DNA of 64,000 nucleotides from Sporobacter sp963675425 (GCA_963675425.1 OY776214.1:2914001-2978000), one strand, 5' to 3'. Numbered from the stretch's first letter, positions 26,377-36,926 are shown. Notes: generated by a model from the letters alone, not told the origin. Numbers and translations: made by a program.

Positions 26377-27584
26377 AGATCCTTATGGTTAATAAGTATC
26401 TACATCCTGCAGGTGGAGCAGAGACATATATTTTTAATCTCGGAGCTTACTTACTTGAACAAGGTCATGAAATAGAATATTTCGGTATGGAACATGAAAG
26501 GCGTCTTGTTGGAAATAGTATAGAGTGTTATATTAATGAGATTGATTTTCAAACAAAAAGCTATCTAAAGAAGATGTCTTATCCTTTCCGTATTATATAT
26601 TCTTTTGAAGCAAAAAGAAAAATTAGCAGTATTCTTGAAAAGTTTCAACCCGATGTGTTACATCTGAATAACTTCAATTATCAACTAACGCCATCTATTA
26701 TTATCGCAGCTGATGAATACAAAAGAAAAACTCATAAAGAACTTAATATTGTTTATACTGCGCATGATTTCTCCATTATTTGCCCAAATCATGCACTTCG
26801 TAACTATAAAACAAATCAAAACTGTGAGCAATGTATAACAAAATCATATTTACACTGTATATTAGGCAAGTGTGTAAAAGGCTCAATAAATAAGAGTTTA
26901 ATTGGTGCGATTGAGGGGCGTTTGAGTAGAATAATGACGCCTTATAAGCGCATTAATACAATCATTTGCCCAAGCCAGGTAATGCAGCAAAAACTATCAT
27001 TACGTCCAGAGTTATCTGATAAGACAGTATGGCTAAACAACTTTATTAATGTTCCTCCTAATCAATCAGATTTGATTATTGGTGATTATGTTTTGTTCTT
27101 TGGTTCATTTACCATCTATAAGGGATTCAATACATTGGTTGAAGTTGCAATATCCTTACCAAATATCCCGTTTGTCTTTGCTGGGGAAGGTCAACAGAAA
27201 ACTATTCTAGAAGGAATTTCCAACATCAGCTATGTTGGTTTTCAAACTGGAGATTCTCTAATAAAGCTTATTCAGAATGCACGCTTTTGCGTTTTTCCAT
27301 CTGAATGGTACGAAAATTGTCCTATTTCGGTCCTTGAATCTCAAGCATATGGTACGCCTGTTTTAGGAGCAAATATCGGAGGTATACCAGAACTCATTGA
27401 CAATGGCGTGACAGGTGAGCTTTTTGAAAGTGGCGACAAGGTCATGCTGCGTGAAAAAATAACATCACTATGGAATAATGAAAATAAAATAAAGCAATAT
27501 AAGTTAAACTGCAAGGATAAGAAATATTTCTCTATAGAAGATTACTATGTCAGATTGCTTGATATTTATCGAGGAGAGGGTTGA
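26373..27584 (+). CDS. Glycosyltransferase family 4
   Basis: A 403-residue GT4 enzyme. The N-terminal MVNKYLHPAGGAETYIFNLG is the acceptor-domain glycine loop; the donor half has FFGSFTIYKGFNTLVEVA and WYENCPISVLESQAYGTPVL. A middle insertion with paired Cys (NYKTNQNCEQCITKSYLHC) occurs in this GT4 subgroup. It overlaps the radical SAM gene by ATGA. Confidence 0.93.
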   Translation: MKILMVNKYLHPAGGAETYIFNLGAYLLEQGHEIEYFGMEHERRLVGNSIECYINEIDFQTKSYLKKMSYPFRIIYSFEAKRKISSILEKFQPDVLHLNNFNYQLTPSIIIAADEYKRKTHKELNIVYTAHDFSIICPNHALRNYKTNQNCEQCITKSYLHCILGKCVKGSINKSLIGAIEGRLSRIMTPYKRINTIICPSQVMQQKLSLRPELSDKTVWLNNFINVPPNQSDLIIGDYVLFFGSFTIYKGFNTLVEVAISLPNIPFVFAGEGQQKTILEGISNISYVGFQTGDSLIKLIQNARFCVFPSEWYENCPISVLESQAYGTPVLGANIGGIPELIDNGVTGELFESGDKVMLREKITSLWNNENKIKQYKLNCKDKKYFSIEDYYVRLLDIYRGEG

Positions 27585-27591
27585 TGTCTTC

Positions 27592-28788
27592 ATGATAATT
27601 TATGAGATAGGGACTGGATATACTTCAATACCTGCTCAAATAAGTGCTGCTACAGAAATAGTTGTTGAAGAACTCACAAAATCATTGCTAAATATGAAAG
27701 CGAATGTCAGAATAGTAGATATTAGAGATCCGAATCGTCGACCTAATTCATTACCGATAACTGAGGTAACTATTCCTGATAGATTTTTAGGTACAGATAA
27801 GCAGCTTGGTCTTATGCATAAAATGAAAAGAGTTATCTATTCTGTTTGTCTCGTATCAAAGCTAAAGGAAATTATTAATAACGGACATGATGAAAAGATC
27901 ATTTTTCATTTTCATAATCAATATAATATATTTTTCTTTCTCCTTTTCACGAGAAGGAAAGAAAGAAAAAAAGTAAGGATTGTATATACAAATCACAATG
28001 GCGTATGGCGAGGTGAATGGAGCAGGATTAGAAAAACTATTTACCGAAGATTCTTTCAGGAAGTATACGGACAAAAAAAATCTGATGCTATTTTTGTTCT
28101 GAATCAGCAAACAAAGGAAAACTTGCATCTGCATTTAAAAATAAAGAATGAGAAAATAAAAGTAATAACAAATGGTGTTAATACTGAAGTATATAAGCCT
28201 TTGTCTACTGAGATAATCGCAGGCATTAAAAAGAAGCTAGAATTTGAAGGCAAAAAGGTTATCATTCAGGTCGGTTCAGTATACGATTGGAAAAATCAAC
28301 TTGGGACAATTCAGATGTTGGAAGAAATTCTCAAAGGTGACAAGAATCTTGTTTATGCGTATGCCGGAGGTGTTGTCTCGCAAGAGTATAAAGATATCTT
28401 GGATGAGTATGTAGTCACGCATGATCTGTCAGAGCAAGTTAAATACATGGGCGAGTTAGAACCAGGAGAGGTGTTAAATGAGTTTTACAATATAGGGGAA
28501 GCCTTTGCCTTTCCATCAAAAATTGAGGCATTTAGTTTAGTAGTGATCGAAGCAATGTCAGCAGGAATTCCAGTAATATATGACCGAGAATTAGAACTTG
28601 ACGTTGGAGAGGGAAGTATTGCATATTCGTCGCCTTCGCAATTCGATGAAATTATAAAACAGGATATATTATGTTCTGAGCACAGAAAAGTACTTGCAGA
28701 GAAAGCGCGCCAAAGTGTCAAAGATCGGTTTTGCTGGGATGCGATTGCGAAAAAATATCTGGACTTCATTTTGAAGACCGTTGACTAG
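27592..28788 (+). CDS. Glycosyltransferase family 4
   Basis: A 398-residue GT4 enzyme with INGV-type hinge (VITNGVNTEVYKP), QVGSVYDWKNQLGTIQMLEE and the donor motif EAFSLVVIEAMSAGIPVI. The ATG at 27592 is chosen, with GAGGAGAGG 12 bases upstream; a longer frame would overlap the previous gene. It adds a sugar to the repeat unit; specificity unknown. Confidence 0.9.
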   Translation: MIIYEIGTGYTSIPAQISAATEIVVEELTKSLLNMKANVRIVDIRDPNRRPNSLPITEVTIPDRFLGTDKQLGLMHKMKRVIYSVCLVSKLKEIINNGHDEKIIFHFHNQYNIFFFLLFTRRKERKKVRIVYTNHNGVWRGEWSRIRKTIYRRFFQEVYGQKKSDAIFVLNQQTKENLHLHLKIKNEKIKVITNGVNTEVYKPLSTEIIAGIKKKLEFEGKKVIIQVGSVYDWKNQLGTIQMLEEILKGDKNLVYAYAGGVVSQEYKDILDEYVVTHDLSEQVKYMGELEPGEVLNEFYNIGEAFAFPSKIEAFSLVVIEAMSAGIPVIYDRELELDVGEGSIAYSSPSQFDEIIKQDILCSEHRKVLAEKARQSVKDRFCWDAIAKKYLDFILKTVD

Positions 28789-28797
28789 GGGTGTCAC

Positions 28798-29907
28798 ATG
28801 CCGAGGGTTTTGGTGGTTTGTCCTTTTTTGTTCACAAATGAGAATGGAAATCGAAGAGTTAATTCGATTAAAGATACTGTAATTTATAATCTATGTATAG
28901 GGTTCACAAAAAATGGCTGGCAACCAGTGTTAATATCAGATATTCAGTTTAGACCCGTTGAAAAAGAGGAATATCCTTTCGAGATACTTTTCCTGAAAAC
29001 AAGATTGGAGTACTTATTTCCACCAAATCGATTTCCCTTTCCAATCGGTCTGCGTAAATACTTAAAAATGAATCGTGATAAATTTGATTTTGTAATATCA
29101 TCAGAAGTATTTATGTTCACTTCATTAATCACCAGAATATATGTTAAAAAGAAACTTATTGTATGGCAAGAACTCGGCGAACATAATAAAATGATGTATA
29201 AATTAGCCTCAAAATTATGGTATAACTTAATTGGCAGAACATTTTTTAGAAATATCACGGTTGTACCGCGTTCAATAACAGCCCAGAAGTTTATATCAAA
29301 ATACTGCAAAAATACTTCAAAGACCATCATTGATAATTCAATTAGTACAGATCATTTGAGGGCCTCTAAAGAAAAAGATAATTATTTTATTTCTGTTACA
29401 CAACTAATCAAGCGTAAACAGGTTAATACAATAATAGACAAATTTTACCAATTTTATAAAGAAAATAAAGAAAATAAAGAAAATAAAGAATATAAGCTAT
29501 ATATATGCGGCGAAGGTGACGAGCGCGAAAACCTATGTTTACAAATTAAAGAATTAGGTTTAGAGAATGTCATTCAATTATTAGGCCAAATACCACATGA
29601 AAAATTAGGAATCTTATGGTCACGTGCAGCTGCAACATTGGTTAATACTTCAAAAGATATAAATATGGTATGTATTATTGAATCTATTGCTTGTGGAACA
29701 CCGGTAATAACGAATCGAGTTCCATACAGTGCATCTGTTATAGTAGAAAATGAATTAGGTATTGTTAGCGATGAATGGAATGCAAATACAATGAAGCAAT
29801 TGCTAAACAATATGGATTTATACATTGATAATTGCCTTTCTTACAGAGATAGTTTAACAAATGAACATATTGCATACTTGTTCATAAAAACGTATTTGAA
29901 AAGATAA
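28798..29907 (+). CDS. Glycosyltransferase family 4 with an internal 9-bp repeat tract
   Basis: A 369-residue GT4-like enzyme. The donor domain has SVTQLIKRKQVNTIIDKFYQ, YICGEGDERENL and MVCIIESIACGTPVI. At 29458-29492 tandem 9-bp units (aaagaaaat) encode an ENK repeat (KENKENKENKE) in a surface loop. The units are a multiple of three, so slippage would change loop length without breaking the frame. Confidence 0.85.
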   Translation: MPRVLVVCPFLFTNENGNRRVNSIKDTVIYNLCIGFTKNGWQPVLISDIQFRPVEKEEYPFEILFLKTRLEYLFPPNRFPFPIGLRKYLKMNRDKFDFVISSEVFMFTSLITRIYVKKKLIVWQELGEHNKMMYKLASKLWYNLIGRTFFRNITVVPRSITAQKFISKYCKNTSKTIIDNSISTDHLRASKEKDNYFISVTQLIKRKQVNTIIDKFYQFYKENKENKENKEYKLYICGEGDERENLCLQIKELGLENVIQLLGQIPHEKLGILWSRAAATLVNTSKDINMVCIIESIACGTPVITNRVPYSASVIVENELGIVSDEWNANTMKQLLNNMDLYIDNCLSYRDSLTNEHIAYLFIKTYLKR

Positions 29908-29938
29908 CATAAATATAAATGTGGTGAAATTTGTGAAC

Positions 29939-30958
29939 ATGCCTTTAGTAAGTGTTATAATACCTGTGTATAACGTTGAAAAATATATTGAAAGATGTAT
30001 TAGTTCAGTTGTTAATCAAAGTTATAAAAATCTTCAAATTATTCTTGTTAATGACGGATCAAAAGATACATCCGGTGCAATATGCGAAAAATGGAAAAAT
30101 AAAGATAACAGAATTTCTGTTATTCATAAACAAAATGAAGGTTTAGGGTATGCAAGAAATACTGGATTACAAGTTGCAACAGGGAAGTATTGCAGTTTTA
30201 TAGATTCTGATGACTATATTAAGACTAATATGTATGAAAAAGTCATTGCTCAACTCGAAAAAGAACAAGCAGATATATGTTATTTTGGACTAATTAATGT
30301 TTGGACAAACAAAACAAGCGAAATAAAAGAATATCCCACAAAATTAGTTTATGATGGGGAAGCTATACTAAGGGATTTGTTTGTCCCTGCGATAGGCGCA
30401 GTTAAAGAAAATTTCATAAATGTATCAGTTTGCACCGCTATTTATAGATTAGGCTGTATTAGAGAAAATAGTATTATGTTCAATTCTGAAAAGGTCTGTT
30501 TATGTGAAGATCTTTTTTTTAATATAAACTATTCTGCATTATCAAAAAAAGCAATTGTTTTCCCTGAGAGTTTTTACTATTATTGTCATAATAGTAATTC
30601 ATTATCTACGAGCTACAGATCGGATAGATTTGAAGCAACAATACGGCATCAGAAGCTTTTAGAAAGCAATTTGAAGAAATATAACATTCGAGATTTTGCT
30701 TCAGGTAATATAGATAGGTGTCTAATGATAAATACTATCGTTTGTCTGAAACAGGAGGTTTCAAATGAACGAATATTAGGCAAAAAAACTGTTATTAATA
30801 ATCTAAAAAAAATATGTAATGATAACTACATTCAGAATTATTTTCTGAATAATTCAATGAACAACTTACCTATAACTTACAGATTGTTAAAATACGCATT
30901 AAAAAATAAAATTATACCACTGGTATATATATTTACTAAGATGAAAACTAAAAAATAG
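29939..30958 (+). CDS. Glycosyltransferase family 2
   Basis: A 339-residue GT-A enzyme: SVIIPVYNVEKYIERCISSV at the start, ILVNDGSKDTSG, and the DXD-type metal site in FIDSDDYI. The ATG at 29939 is taken as start because the family normally begins a few residues before SVIIPVYN, and GGTG lies upstream. It probably adds one sugar of the repeat unit. Confidence 0.92.
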   Translation: MPLVSVIIPVYNVEKYIERCISSVVNQSYKNLQIILVNDGSKDTSGAICEKWKNKDNRISVIHKQNEGLGYARNTGLQVATGKYCSFIDSDDYIKTNMYEKVIAQLEKEQADICYFGLINVWTNKTSEIKEYPTKLVYDGEAILRDLFVPAIGAVKENFINVSVCTAIYRLGCIRENSIMFNSEKVCLCEDLFFNINYSALSKKAIVFPESFYYYCHNSNSLSTSYRSDRFEATIRHQKLLESNLKKYNIRDFASGNIDRCLMINTIVCLKQEVSNERILGKKTVINNLKKICNDNYIQNYFLNNSMNNLPITYRLLKYALKNKIIPLVYIFTKMKTKK

Positions 30959-30974
30959 ATGGATTGGTATATAA

Positions 30975-32258
30975 ATGTTAATTAGGGTAGAAAATAAAAA
31001 CAGACAATCGAAAATAATTCAGTTTTTGACTGTATTTATTTTATACTATCTTTCTATAAAAAATATATTAGGACTTCCATCTTTATTAAACTATTGTATA
31101 GATGCTATTATAATTATTCTCTTTTTTCAATTGATTTTTTCGAAATATACAGAAAAGTATTATAAAATATGCTTGTATTGGGTTATTTCTTTTTTTATTT
31201 ATACGTTATGTACGTATATCATTAATAAACAACCGATAATTCAGTATACTTGGGGATTACGCAATAATTTTAGATTTTATATATTCTTTTTTGCATGTAT
31301 TGTTTTTCTACAAATTAAGGATATACAATCAATATTTAGGATTTTCAAAACTGCTTATTTTATTAATTTAGTTCTTTGTCTATTTGAATACTTTGTATTA
31401 CACAAAAAAGGAGATTATCTCGGAGGAATATTTGGTATTCAACAAGGATGTAATGGTTATCTTAACGTATTTCTAGTCATATCCTGTACTTATCAAATTT
31501 TGCAATATCTTAACAGGCGAATAAACATTGGGAACGGTTTCTTCGTGATTGCAAGTGCAAGCTTAATTGCAGCTTTATCAGAGCTTAAAGCGTTTTATCT
31601 TGAGTTGATTGTAATTATAGCTTTAGGTGTATTACTTACGAAGTTTTCATGGAGAAAATTATCCCTTGTTTTTATTTGTATTGTATCTTTAGTTGTCACG
31701 ATTAATATTCTAGGTTCTATATTCCCAGGGTGGCAAGATTTTTTTACGTTTAATAGGATATACGGCAGTCTAACGAATGGATATTCGAATAGTCAGGATT
31801 TAGGTCGTTTTTCGGCAATTGCAACTATTAATAAAACTGTATTTGAGAATCAAATTTTGCAGAAAATAATTGGATTGGGATTAGGTAGTTGTGATTATTC
31901 TTCAAATATAATGGCATTGGTAAGTATATTTTACATTAAATATTCGTACTTACATTATCAATGGATATCAATAGCATGGTTATATTTAGAAACAGGGTAT
32001 ATAGGTCTAGTATTTTTTAATGGGTTTTTCATTATAATACTCGTGACTTTAACTAGAATAAGAAATAAATCGAGCTCTAATGACTTGGTAATTTATTCTG
32101 ATACGGGAATAATCATTATTATTTGTTGCATTATTATGGAGTTTTATAATATTTCATTGAGACAGGAATGTGTTTGCCTTATATATCTCATGTTATCTAT
32201 TCCGTATGTATATCTGAAAAACATTCCTATTAATTCACTAGCTTGTAAAAATAGATGA
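30975..32258 (+). CDS. Wzy-like polysaccharide polymerase
   Basis: A 427-residue, very hydrophobic protein with 10 or more membrane segments and a larger external loop near residues 245-290 (FFTFNRIYGSLTNGYSNSQD). It has low sequence similarity to anything by eye, as is usual for polymerases. It lies between glycosyltransferases and the Wzx-like flippase, where the polymerase that joins repeat units outside the membrane is expected. Confidence 0.8.
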   Translation: MLIRVENKNRQSKIIQFLTVFILYYLSIKNILGLPSLLNYCIDAIIIILFFQLIFSKYTEKYYKICLYWVISFFIYTLCTYIINKQPIIQYTWGLRNNFRFYIFFFACIVFLQIKDIQSIFRIFKTAYFINLVLCLFEYFVLHKKGDYLGGIFGIQQGCNGYLNVFLVISCTYQILQYLNRRINIGNGFFVIASASLIAALSELKAFYLELIVIIALGVLLTKFSWRKLSLVFICIVSLVVTINILGSIFPGWQDFFTFNRIYGSLTNGYSNSQDLGRFSAIATINKTVFENQILQKIIGLGLGSCDYSSNIMALVSIFYIKYSYLHYQWISIAWLYLETGYIGLVFFNGFFIIILVTLTRIRNKSSSNDLVIYSDTGIIIIICCIIMEFYNISLRQECVCLIYLMLSIPYVYLKNIPINSLACKNR

Positions 32259-32289
32259 AACTAAATCAGGCTATAAGCTGGAGGTATTT

Positions 32290-33084
32290 ATGATTCCAAA
32301 AATTATACATTATTGCTGGTTTGGTGGAAATGAATTATCGGAATTAGCAACAAAATGCGTGGAAAGTTGGCAAAAGCATTGTCCTGATTATCAGATAAAA
32401 AGATGGGATGAGCAAAATTTCAATATTGAATGTAATCAGTATGTGAAGCAAGCCTACGATGCAAAGAAATGGGCATTTATTACGGATTATGTTAGATTGT
32501 ATGCACTTTATAATGTTGGCGGGATTTATATGGATACCGATGTTGAATTAATTAGGAATATTGATATTTTTCTTGATTATGATGGTTTTACAGGATTTGA
32601 GAATGATGAGTGCGTATCTACAGCTATAATGGGTGCCAGAAGCGGACATTCATGGATTCAGTATTTATTAGGATATTATAAAGATAAAGAATTTGTAAAG
32701 AATGATGGAACATTTGATACAACAACGAATGTTGCAATAATTACGGATATGATGTGCAGGAAATACAATCTTATTAGAAATAACACGTTCCAGTTGATAG
32801 AAGATAAGGTCGCGATATTTCCAAAAGATTATTTTTGCCCAAAAAGTTATGTAACTGGAGAAATTAACCTGTCTGAAAACAGCTATTGCATACATAACTT
32901 CAGTGGTTCGTGGTTGACAGACAAACAGAAAAAAGAAATTGCCAGAAGACATTTCTTCATAAAGCTAATTGGACCTAAGCTTGGAATCAAATTGAGTGAA
33001 AACATAAATAAATGTATTCGGATTCCCCAATATATAAATGAGAATGGCGTTTATGCTGCAATTAAAAAAATAAAAATTTTGTAA
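32290..33084 (+). CDS. Glycosyltransferase, DXD type (GT32/Och1-like)
   Basis: A 264-residue enzyme. The start MIPKIIHYCWFGG, then ESWQKHCPDYQIKRWDE, AFITDYVRLYALYNVGGIYM and DTDVEL (DXD motif) are the classic GT32-type features of capsular polysaccharide transferases. GGAG lies upstream of the ATG. Confidence 0.93.
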   Translation: MIPKIIHYCWFGGNELSELATKCVESWQKHCPDYQIKRWDEQNFNIECNQYVKQAYDAKKWAFITDYVRLYALYNVGGIYMDTDVELIRNIDIFLDYDGFTGFENDECVSTAIMGARSGHSWIQYLLGYYKDKEFVKNDGTFDTTTNVAIITDMMCRKYNLIRNNTFQLIEDKVAIFPKDYFCPKSYVTGEINLSENSYCIHNFSGSWLTDKQKKEIARRHFFIKLIGPKLGIKLSENINKCIRIPQYINENGVYAAIKKIKIL

Positions 33085-33106
33085 AAGCTAATGATAGAGG
33101 ATCATA

Positions 33107-35383
33107 ATGAGAGTTGCTATAATATCATGGTTTCATTACCATAACTTTGGGACAGTTCTACAAGCATATGCTCTTTCAACATATATTCGTGAATTAGGCA
33201 ATGAGGTCGTTCATATTTCATATATGCCGAATAAAGAACCAATACGGCTGGAACGTCATTATATAATAAAAAAGTTCCTTAAAGTGATTCATAGAATCTT
33301 TAAAAATCACAAATATGATGAATATAATGATGTTACTTCTGATATAGGGGTCAATAAGTTTATAAATGAAAATATTCCATTAACACGTCCTTGTGAAGTC
33401 TTGTCAGATTTTGATGATTTAAACGACGATTATGATGCATTTATATGTGGAAGTGATCAGATTTGGGCACCAATTTGTTTTGACACACGCTATTTTCTCG
33501 ATTTTGTTCGTGATGAGAATAAAATAATAGCATATGCACCGAGTATAGGACTGTCCGACATTGAAGATAAGTATATTAAGAATCAGATGTTAAGATTGTT
33601 AAGAAGATTCAAACATATTTCGGTAAGAGAAGAACAAGGTTCACAACTATTGAGTAACTACTATAAAATTGAAGCACAGGTTGTTGCTGATCCTACTCTT
33701 CTTTTTCGACCGGACGATTGGATTAGACTTTTAAAGCTTGAGCCTGATAACTCTAAACCTTATATATTAGTGTATTTTTTAGGTCAGAATCAATTCGCTT
33801 GGCAGCATGTAAAGAAGTTCTCGAAAAAAGTTGGACTACCAATTAAAGTTATACCAAAACACGATAGTAAATACCTAAATGGAACGGAAATATTGGAAGG
33901 ATGTGGGCCTAAAGAGTTTGTAAATGCATTATTGAATGCAGACTTTGTATGTACAGATTCTTTTCATGGATTAGCTTTTTCGATTAATTTAAAAAAGCCT
34001 TTTTTTATATATGAAAGGTTTTCAAAGAAAGATCCAAAATCTCAAAACTCAAGAATATATAGTTTACTTAATCAAATGGAACTAAGTACAAGACTTATAA
34101 CGAGAAACAATCAGATATTTGACAAAGAATGTGATTTTAAGTTTTCAGAAATTGCTTTATCAGAACTACGTGCTAAATCACACGATTACCTAGTAGCTTC
34201 TTTATCACAGGTTAAAAATGAATCTAATAACAAAATTTCAGATGTATTTCCTTTAACGAGAACTTGTTGTGGTTGCGGTGCTTGCATGAGTATATGCCCA
34301 ACAAAGTCTGTTAGAATTATCAAGAATTCATATGGCTTTATGGAAGCAACGTGCGATACATCAACTTGTATAAATTGTGAGGCTTGTAAAACCGTATGTC
34401 CTATGTGCTATAAAGAAGATAAACCTGCCATCTCTAATGGAGAGTTATATTCTTTACAATCAAAAGATGTGAGTATATTGCAGCGATCTTCCTCCGGTGG
34501 CGCTGCTTATGAAATTTCAAAGCTTTACGCTAGCAGAGGATTTGATATTATTGGATGTGTTTATAACACCGATGGGAAAGCTGAGTTAGCAGTAGCAAAA
34601 GATGGAGATCAGGAATTAATCAAAAAATTTTCTGGATCTAAGTATATTCAAAGTAATTCTTTATTTGCGCTTGAATATGCAACTAATTGTAATAAAGAAA
34701 CAGTATTTTTTGGACTACCTTGCCAAATATCAGCAGTTAATAATCTTTTATCTTTGAAAAAGAAAAGAAGTGAATTTATTCTAGTTGACCTTATATGTCA
34801 TGGGGTTCCGAGCCAGAAATTATTCGATAAGTTCCTAGATGAAATAAAACATAAATGGAGATTTCTAAATAATCCAGATATTGTTTTTAGAAATAAATTA
34901 GTGAGTTGGCATAAGTACTATATGTCTTTCATCAATGATAAGAAAATGATTACTATCAACGAGCATAAGAACAGTTTTTATCGGTTTTTTAAACTTGGGC
35001 ATTGTTACGCAAAGTGTTGTTACGAATGTCCATATAGAGCAGCTTCATTTGCTGATATTCGAATTGGTGATTACTGGGGCAATAGCTTTGCGAAAGATGA
35101 AACTGGTGTTAGCATGGTAATATCCTTGACAGAGAAAGGGGATCAGGTTATACAAGAAATACAGAAAAAAGGCGATATTACAATAGCCAGACATCCTACA
35201 GAAGATTATTGTTTATACCAACAAAATCAAAATGAACCATTACCATTATTTTATGATGAGTTAATGATGGATTTGGCAGTAAGTAATAAATCATTAAAAT
35301 CAATAGCAAAAAAATACTGTAGACAGTTTGAGTTCAACACTTATGTTAATGCTCTAAAAAACACCGTTAAGTCAATATTGTAA
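33107..35383 (+). CDS. Fusion: polysaccharide pyruvyl transferase with ferredoxin/F420-dehydrogenase beta-subunit domains
   Basis: A 758-residue fusion. Residues 1-370 are a CsaB/WcaK-type pyruvyl transferase (YHNFGTVLQAYALSTYI; FICGSDQIWAP; VVADPTLLFRP; CTDSFHGLAFSI). Residues about 385-435 hold two 4Fe-4S motifs (CCGCGACMSICPTK and CINCEACKTVCPMC). Residues 440-750 are a coenzyme F420 hydrogenase/dehydrogenase beta-subunit-like domain (RSSSGGAAYEISKLYASRGF; GLPCQISAVNNLL; CYECPYRAASFADIRIGDYW). Separate genes for these often lie together in exopolysaccharide loci. The first domain should add ketal-linked pyruvate; the redox part has no agreed role. No internal start or frameshift is seen. 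Confidence 0.9.
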   Translation: MRVAIISWFHYHNFGTVLQAYALSTYIRELGNEVVHISYMPNKEPIRLERHYIIKKFLKVIHRIFKNHKYDEYNDVTSDIGVNKFINENIPLTRPCEVLSDFDDLNDDYDAFICGSDQIWAPICFDTRYFLDFVRDENKIIAYAPSIGLSDIEDKYIKNQMLRLLRRFKHISVREEQGSQLLSNYYKIEAQVVADPTLLFRPDDWIRLLKLEPDNSKPYILVYFLGQNQFAWQHVKKFSKKVGLPIKVIPKHDSKYLNGTEILEGCGPKEFVNALLNADFVCTDSFHGLAFSINLKKPFFIYERFSKKDPKSQNSRIYSLLNQMELSTRLITRNNQIFDKECDFKFSEIALSELRAKSHDYLVASLSQVKNESNNKISDVFPLTRTCCGCGACMSICPTKSVRIIKNSYGFMEATCDTSTCINCEACKTVCPMCYKEDKPAISNGELYSLQSKDVSILQRSSSGGAAYEISKLYASRGFDIIGCVYNTDGKAELAVAKDGDQELIKKFSGSKYIQSNSLFALEYATNCNKETVFFGLPCQISAVNNLLSLKKKRSEFILVDLICHGVPSQKLFDKFLDEIKHKWRFLNNPDIVFRNKLVSWHKYYMSFINDKKMITINEHKNSFYRFFKLGHCYAKCCYECPYRAASFADIRIGDYWGNSFAKDETGVSMVISLTEKGDQVIQEIQKKGDITIARHPTEDYCLYQQNQNEPLPLFYDELMMDLAVSNKSLKSIAKKYCRQFEFNTYVNALKNTVKSIL

Positions 35384-35403
35384 AAAGCGGGCGTAGAGGA
35401 TAT

Positions 35404-36819
35404 ATGCAACAAAATAAAAAACTTGGGAAGAATATTCTTTTTTTAACGATTGGAAGTCTCAGCTCTAAACTGTTATCATTTTTTTTCTTGCCACTCTATA
35501 CTGCAATACTGACAACATCTGAATATGGTGTTTTCGACCTAATTTCTACAACAGTAACACTATTAATGCCGATTTTCACTTTGATCATCAGTGAATCAAT
35601 TTTGCGGTTTTCATTAGATAAGGATATTTCGAAAAGCGAAGTATTTACTATTGGACTACTTGTAAATATAGCAGGCTTCCTATTACTATTTCTATTATCA
35701 CCTCTTATTCTATTGGTTCCGAATTTAAAATCTTATTATTGGTTTATAATCCTCTATTATTTTTCGTATAGTTTTGGCTTGTCTATACAGTATTTTGCTA
35801 GAGGTATTAATAAAGTTAATGTTGTTACAATCGGTGGAGTATTAAGTACTTTTTTAGCAGTAACACTTAATGTGCTTTTTCTTGTTGTATTCCGATGGGG
35901 GTTAATCGGGTACTTGTCAGCAGCTATAGTATCTAATATAGTATCATCAATTGTTGTTTTTCTTCTCGCCAGGATGTCAAAATTCATTAGTCTTAAGAAA
36001 CAAATAAATAAAAAATTAATGCGAGATATGCTAAAGTATTCAATACCAATGATACCAAACTCAATCAGTTGGTGGATCAGTAATTCTATTGACAGATATT
36101 TTGTAATTATATTTTGTGGAATTGCTCAAAATGGAATTTATTCAGTTGCATACAAAATCCCAACATTACTAAGTGTAGCAAGCGGTATTTTTATTGATGC
36201 ATGGAGACTATCAGCTGTAGATAGTTATAATGACGACTCATCAATTGAACAATATAGCAAGATTTATAATAATTATGTTTCTTTTACGATGATATGTGCT
36301 ACAATTATAATCCTTTTTAATAAGTTCATTGCAAAAGTGCTTTATTCTAATGAGTTTTTTCAAGCATGGTTCTATGTACCGGTTTTAGTGTTGGCAGTAA
36401 TGTTTAGTGGTTTTGCTAATTACGTAGGTACAATTTATACCTCCGCAAAGAAAACGAATATTCTTTTCTATTCATCTTTATTAGCAGCTTGTGTTAATCT
36501 TGTACTAAATTATCTACTAATACCGCATTACGGACTTATGGGAGCTTCAATTGCTACTTTGGTAAGTTATATAGTCATCTGGTTATTCCGTCTTATAGAC
36601 TCAAGAAGGATAATGGCTATGAAACTAAAAATAAAAGAAGATATTGCATGTTACGTCCTGCTAATCGCCCAAACAGTTATATGTTGCCTTAATTTTTCCT
36701 ACAGCTTATATATCTCGATACTAATTTGCTTTGGACTACTTTTTCTGAAGAGGGCGTTTATTGGAGAAATGGTAAATATAGCAATTAAAAGCATATCAAA
36801 GATTTTGCGCTCAAGATAA
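35404..36819 (+). CDS. Wzx-type oligosaccharide flippase
   Basis: A 471-residue membrane protein with about 12-14 helices. N-terminal NILFLTIGSLSSKLLSFFFL and LYTAILTTSEYGVFDLISTT, and the middle IPMIPNSISWWISNSIDRYF, are typical of the MATE/MOP polysaccharide transporter superfamily. It moves lipid-linked repeat units across the membrane for the Wzy-like polymerase. It is the last gene of the operon. Confidence 0.95.
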   Translation: MQQNKKLGKNILFLTIGSLSSKLLSFFFLPLYTAILTTSEYGVFDLISTTVTLLMPIFTLIISESILRFSLDKDISKSEVFTIGLLVNIAGFLLLFLLSPLILLVPNLKSYYWFIILYYFSYSFGLSIQYFARGINKVNVVTIGGVLSTFLAVTLNVLFLVVFRWGLIGYLSAAIVSNIVSSIVVFLLARMSKFISLKKQINKKLMRDMLKYSIPMIPNSISWWISNSIDRYFVIIFCGIAQNGIYSVAYKIPTLLSVASGIFIDAWRLSAVDSYNDDSSIEQYSKIYNNYVSFTMICATIIILFNKFIAKVLYSNEFFQAWFYVPVLVLAVMFSGFANYVGTIYTSAKKTNILFYSSLLAACVNLVLNYLLIPHYGLMGASIATLVSYIVIWLFRLIDSRRIMAMKLKIKEDIACYVLLIAQTVICCLNFSYSLYISILICFGLLFLKRAFIGEMVNIAIKSISKILRSR

Positions 36820-36897
36820 AGTGTGTAACAAATATGATACATACCTTATAAAACATTGAAATAATCCAAGAGAACTGCGAAAAAATTAAAAACGCTA

Positions 36898-36926
36898 TTG
36901 ACAAACATTGAAGATAAATATAATAT
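36898..36926 (+). promoter_or_regulatory. Promoter of the tandem riboswitch transcript
   Basis: TTGACA (36898-36903), 17 bp, TAATAT (36921-36926). Transcription would begin about 30 nt before aptamer R2. It separates the riboswitch array from the flippase gene that ends at 36819. Confidence 0.78.
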
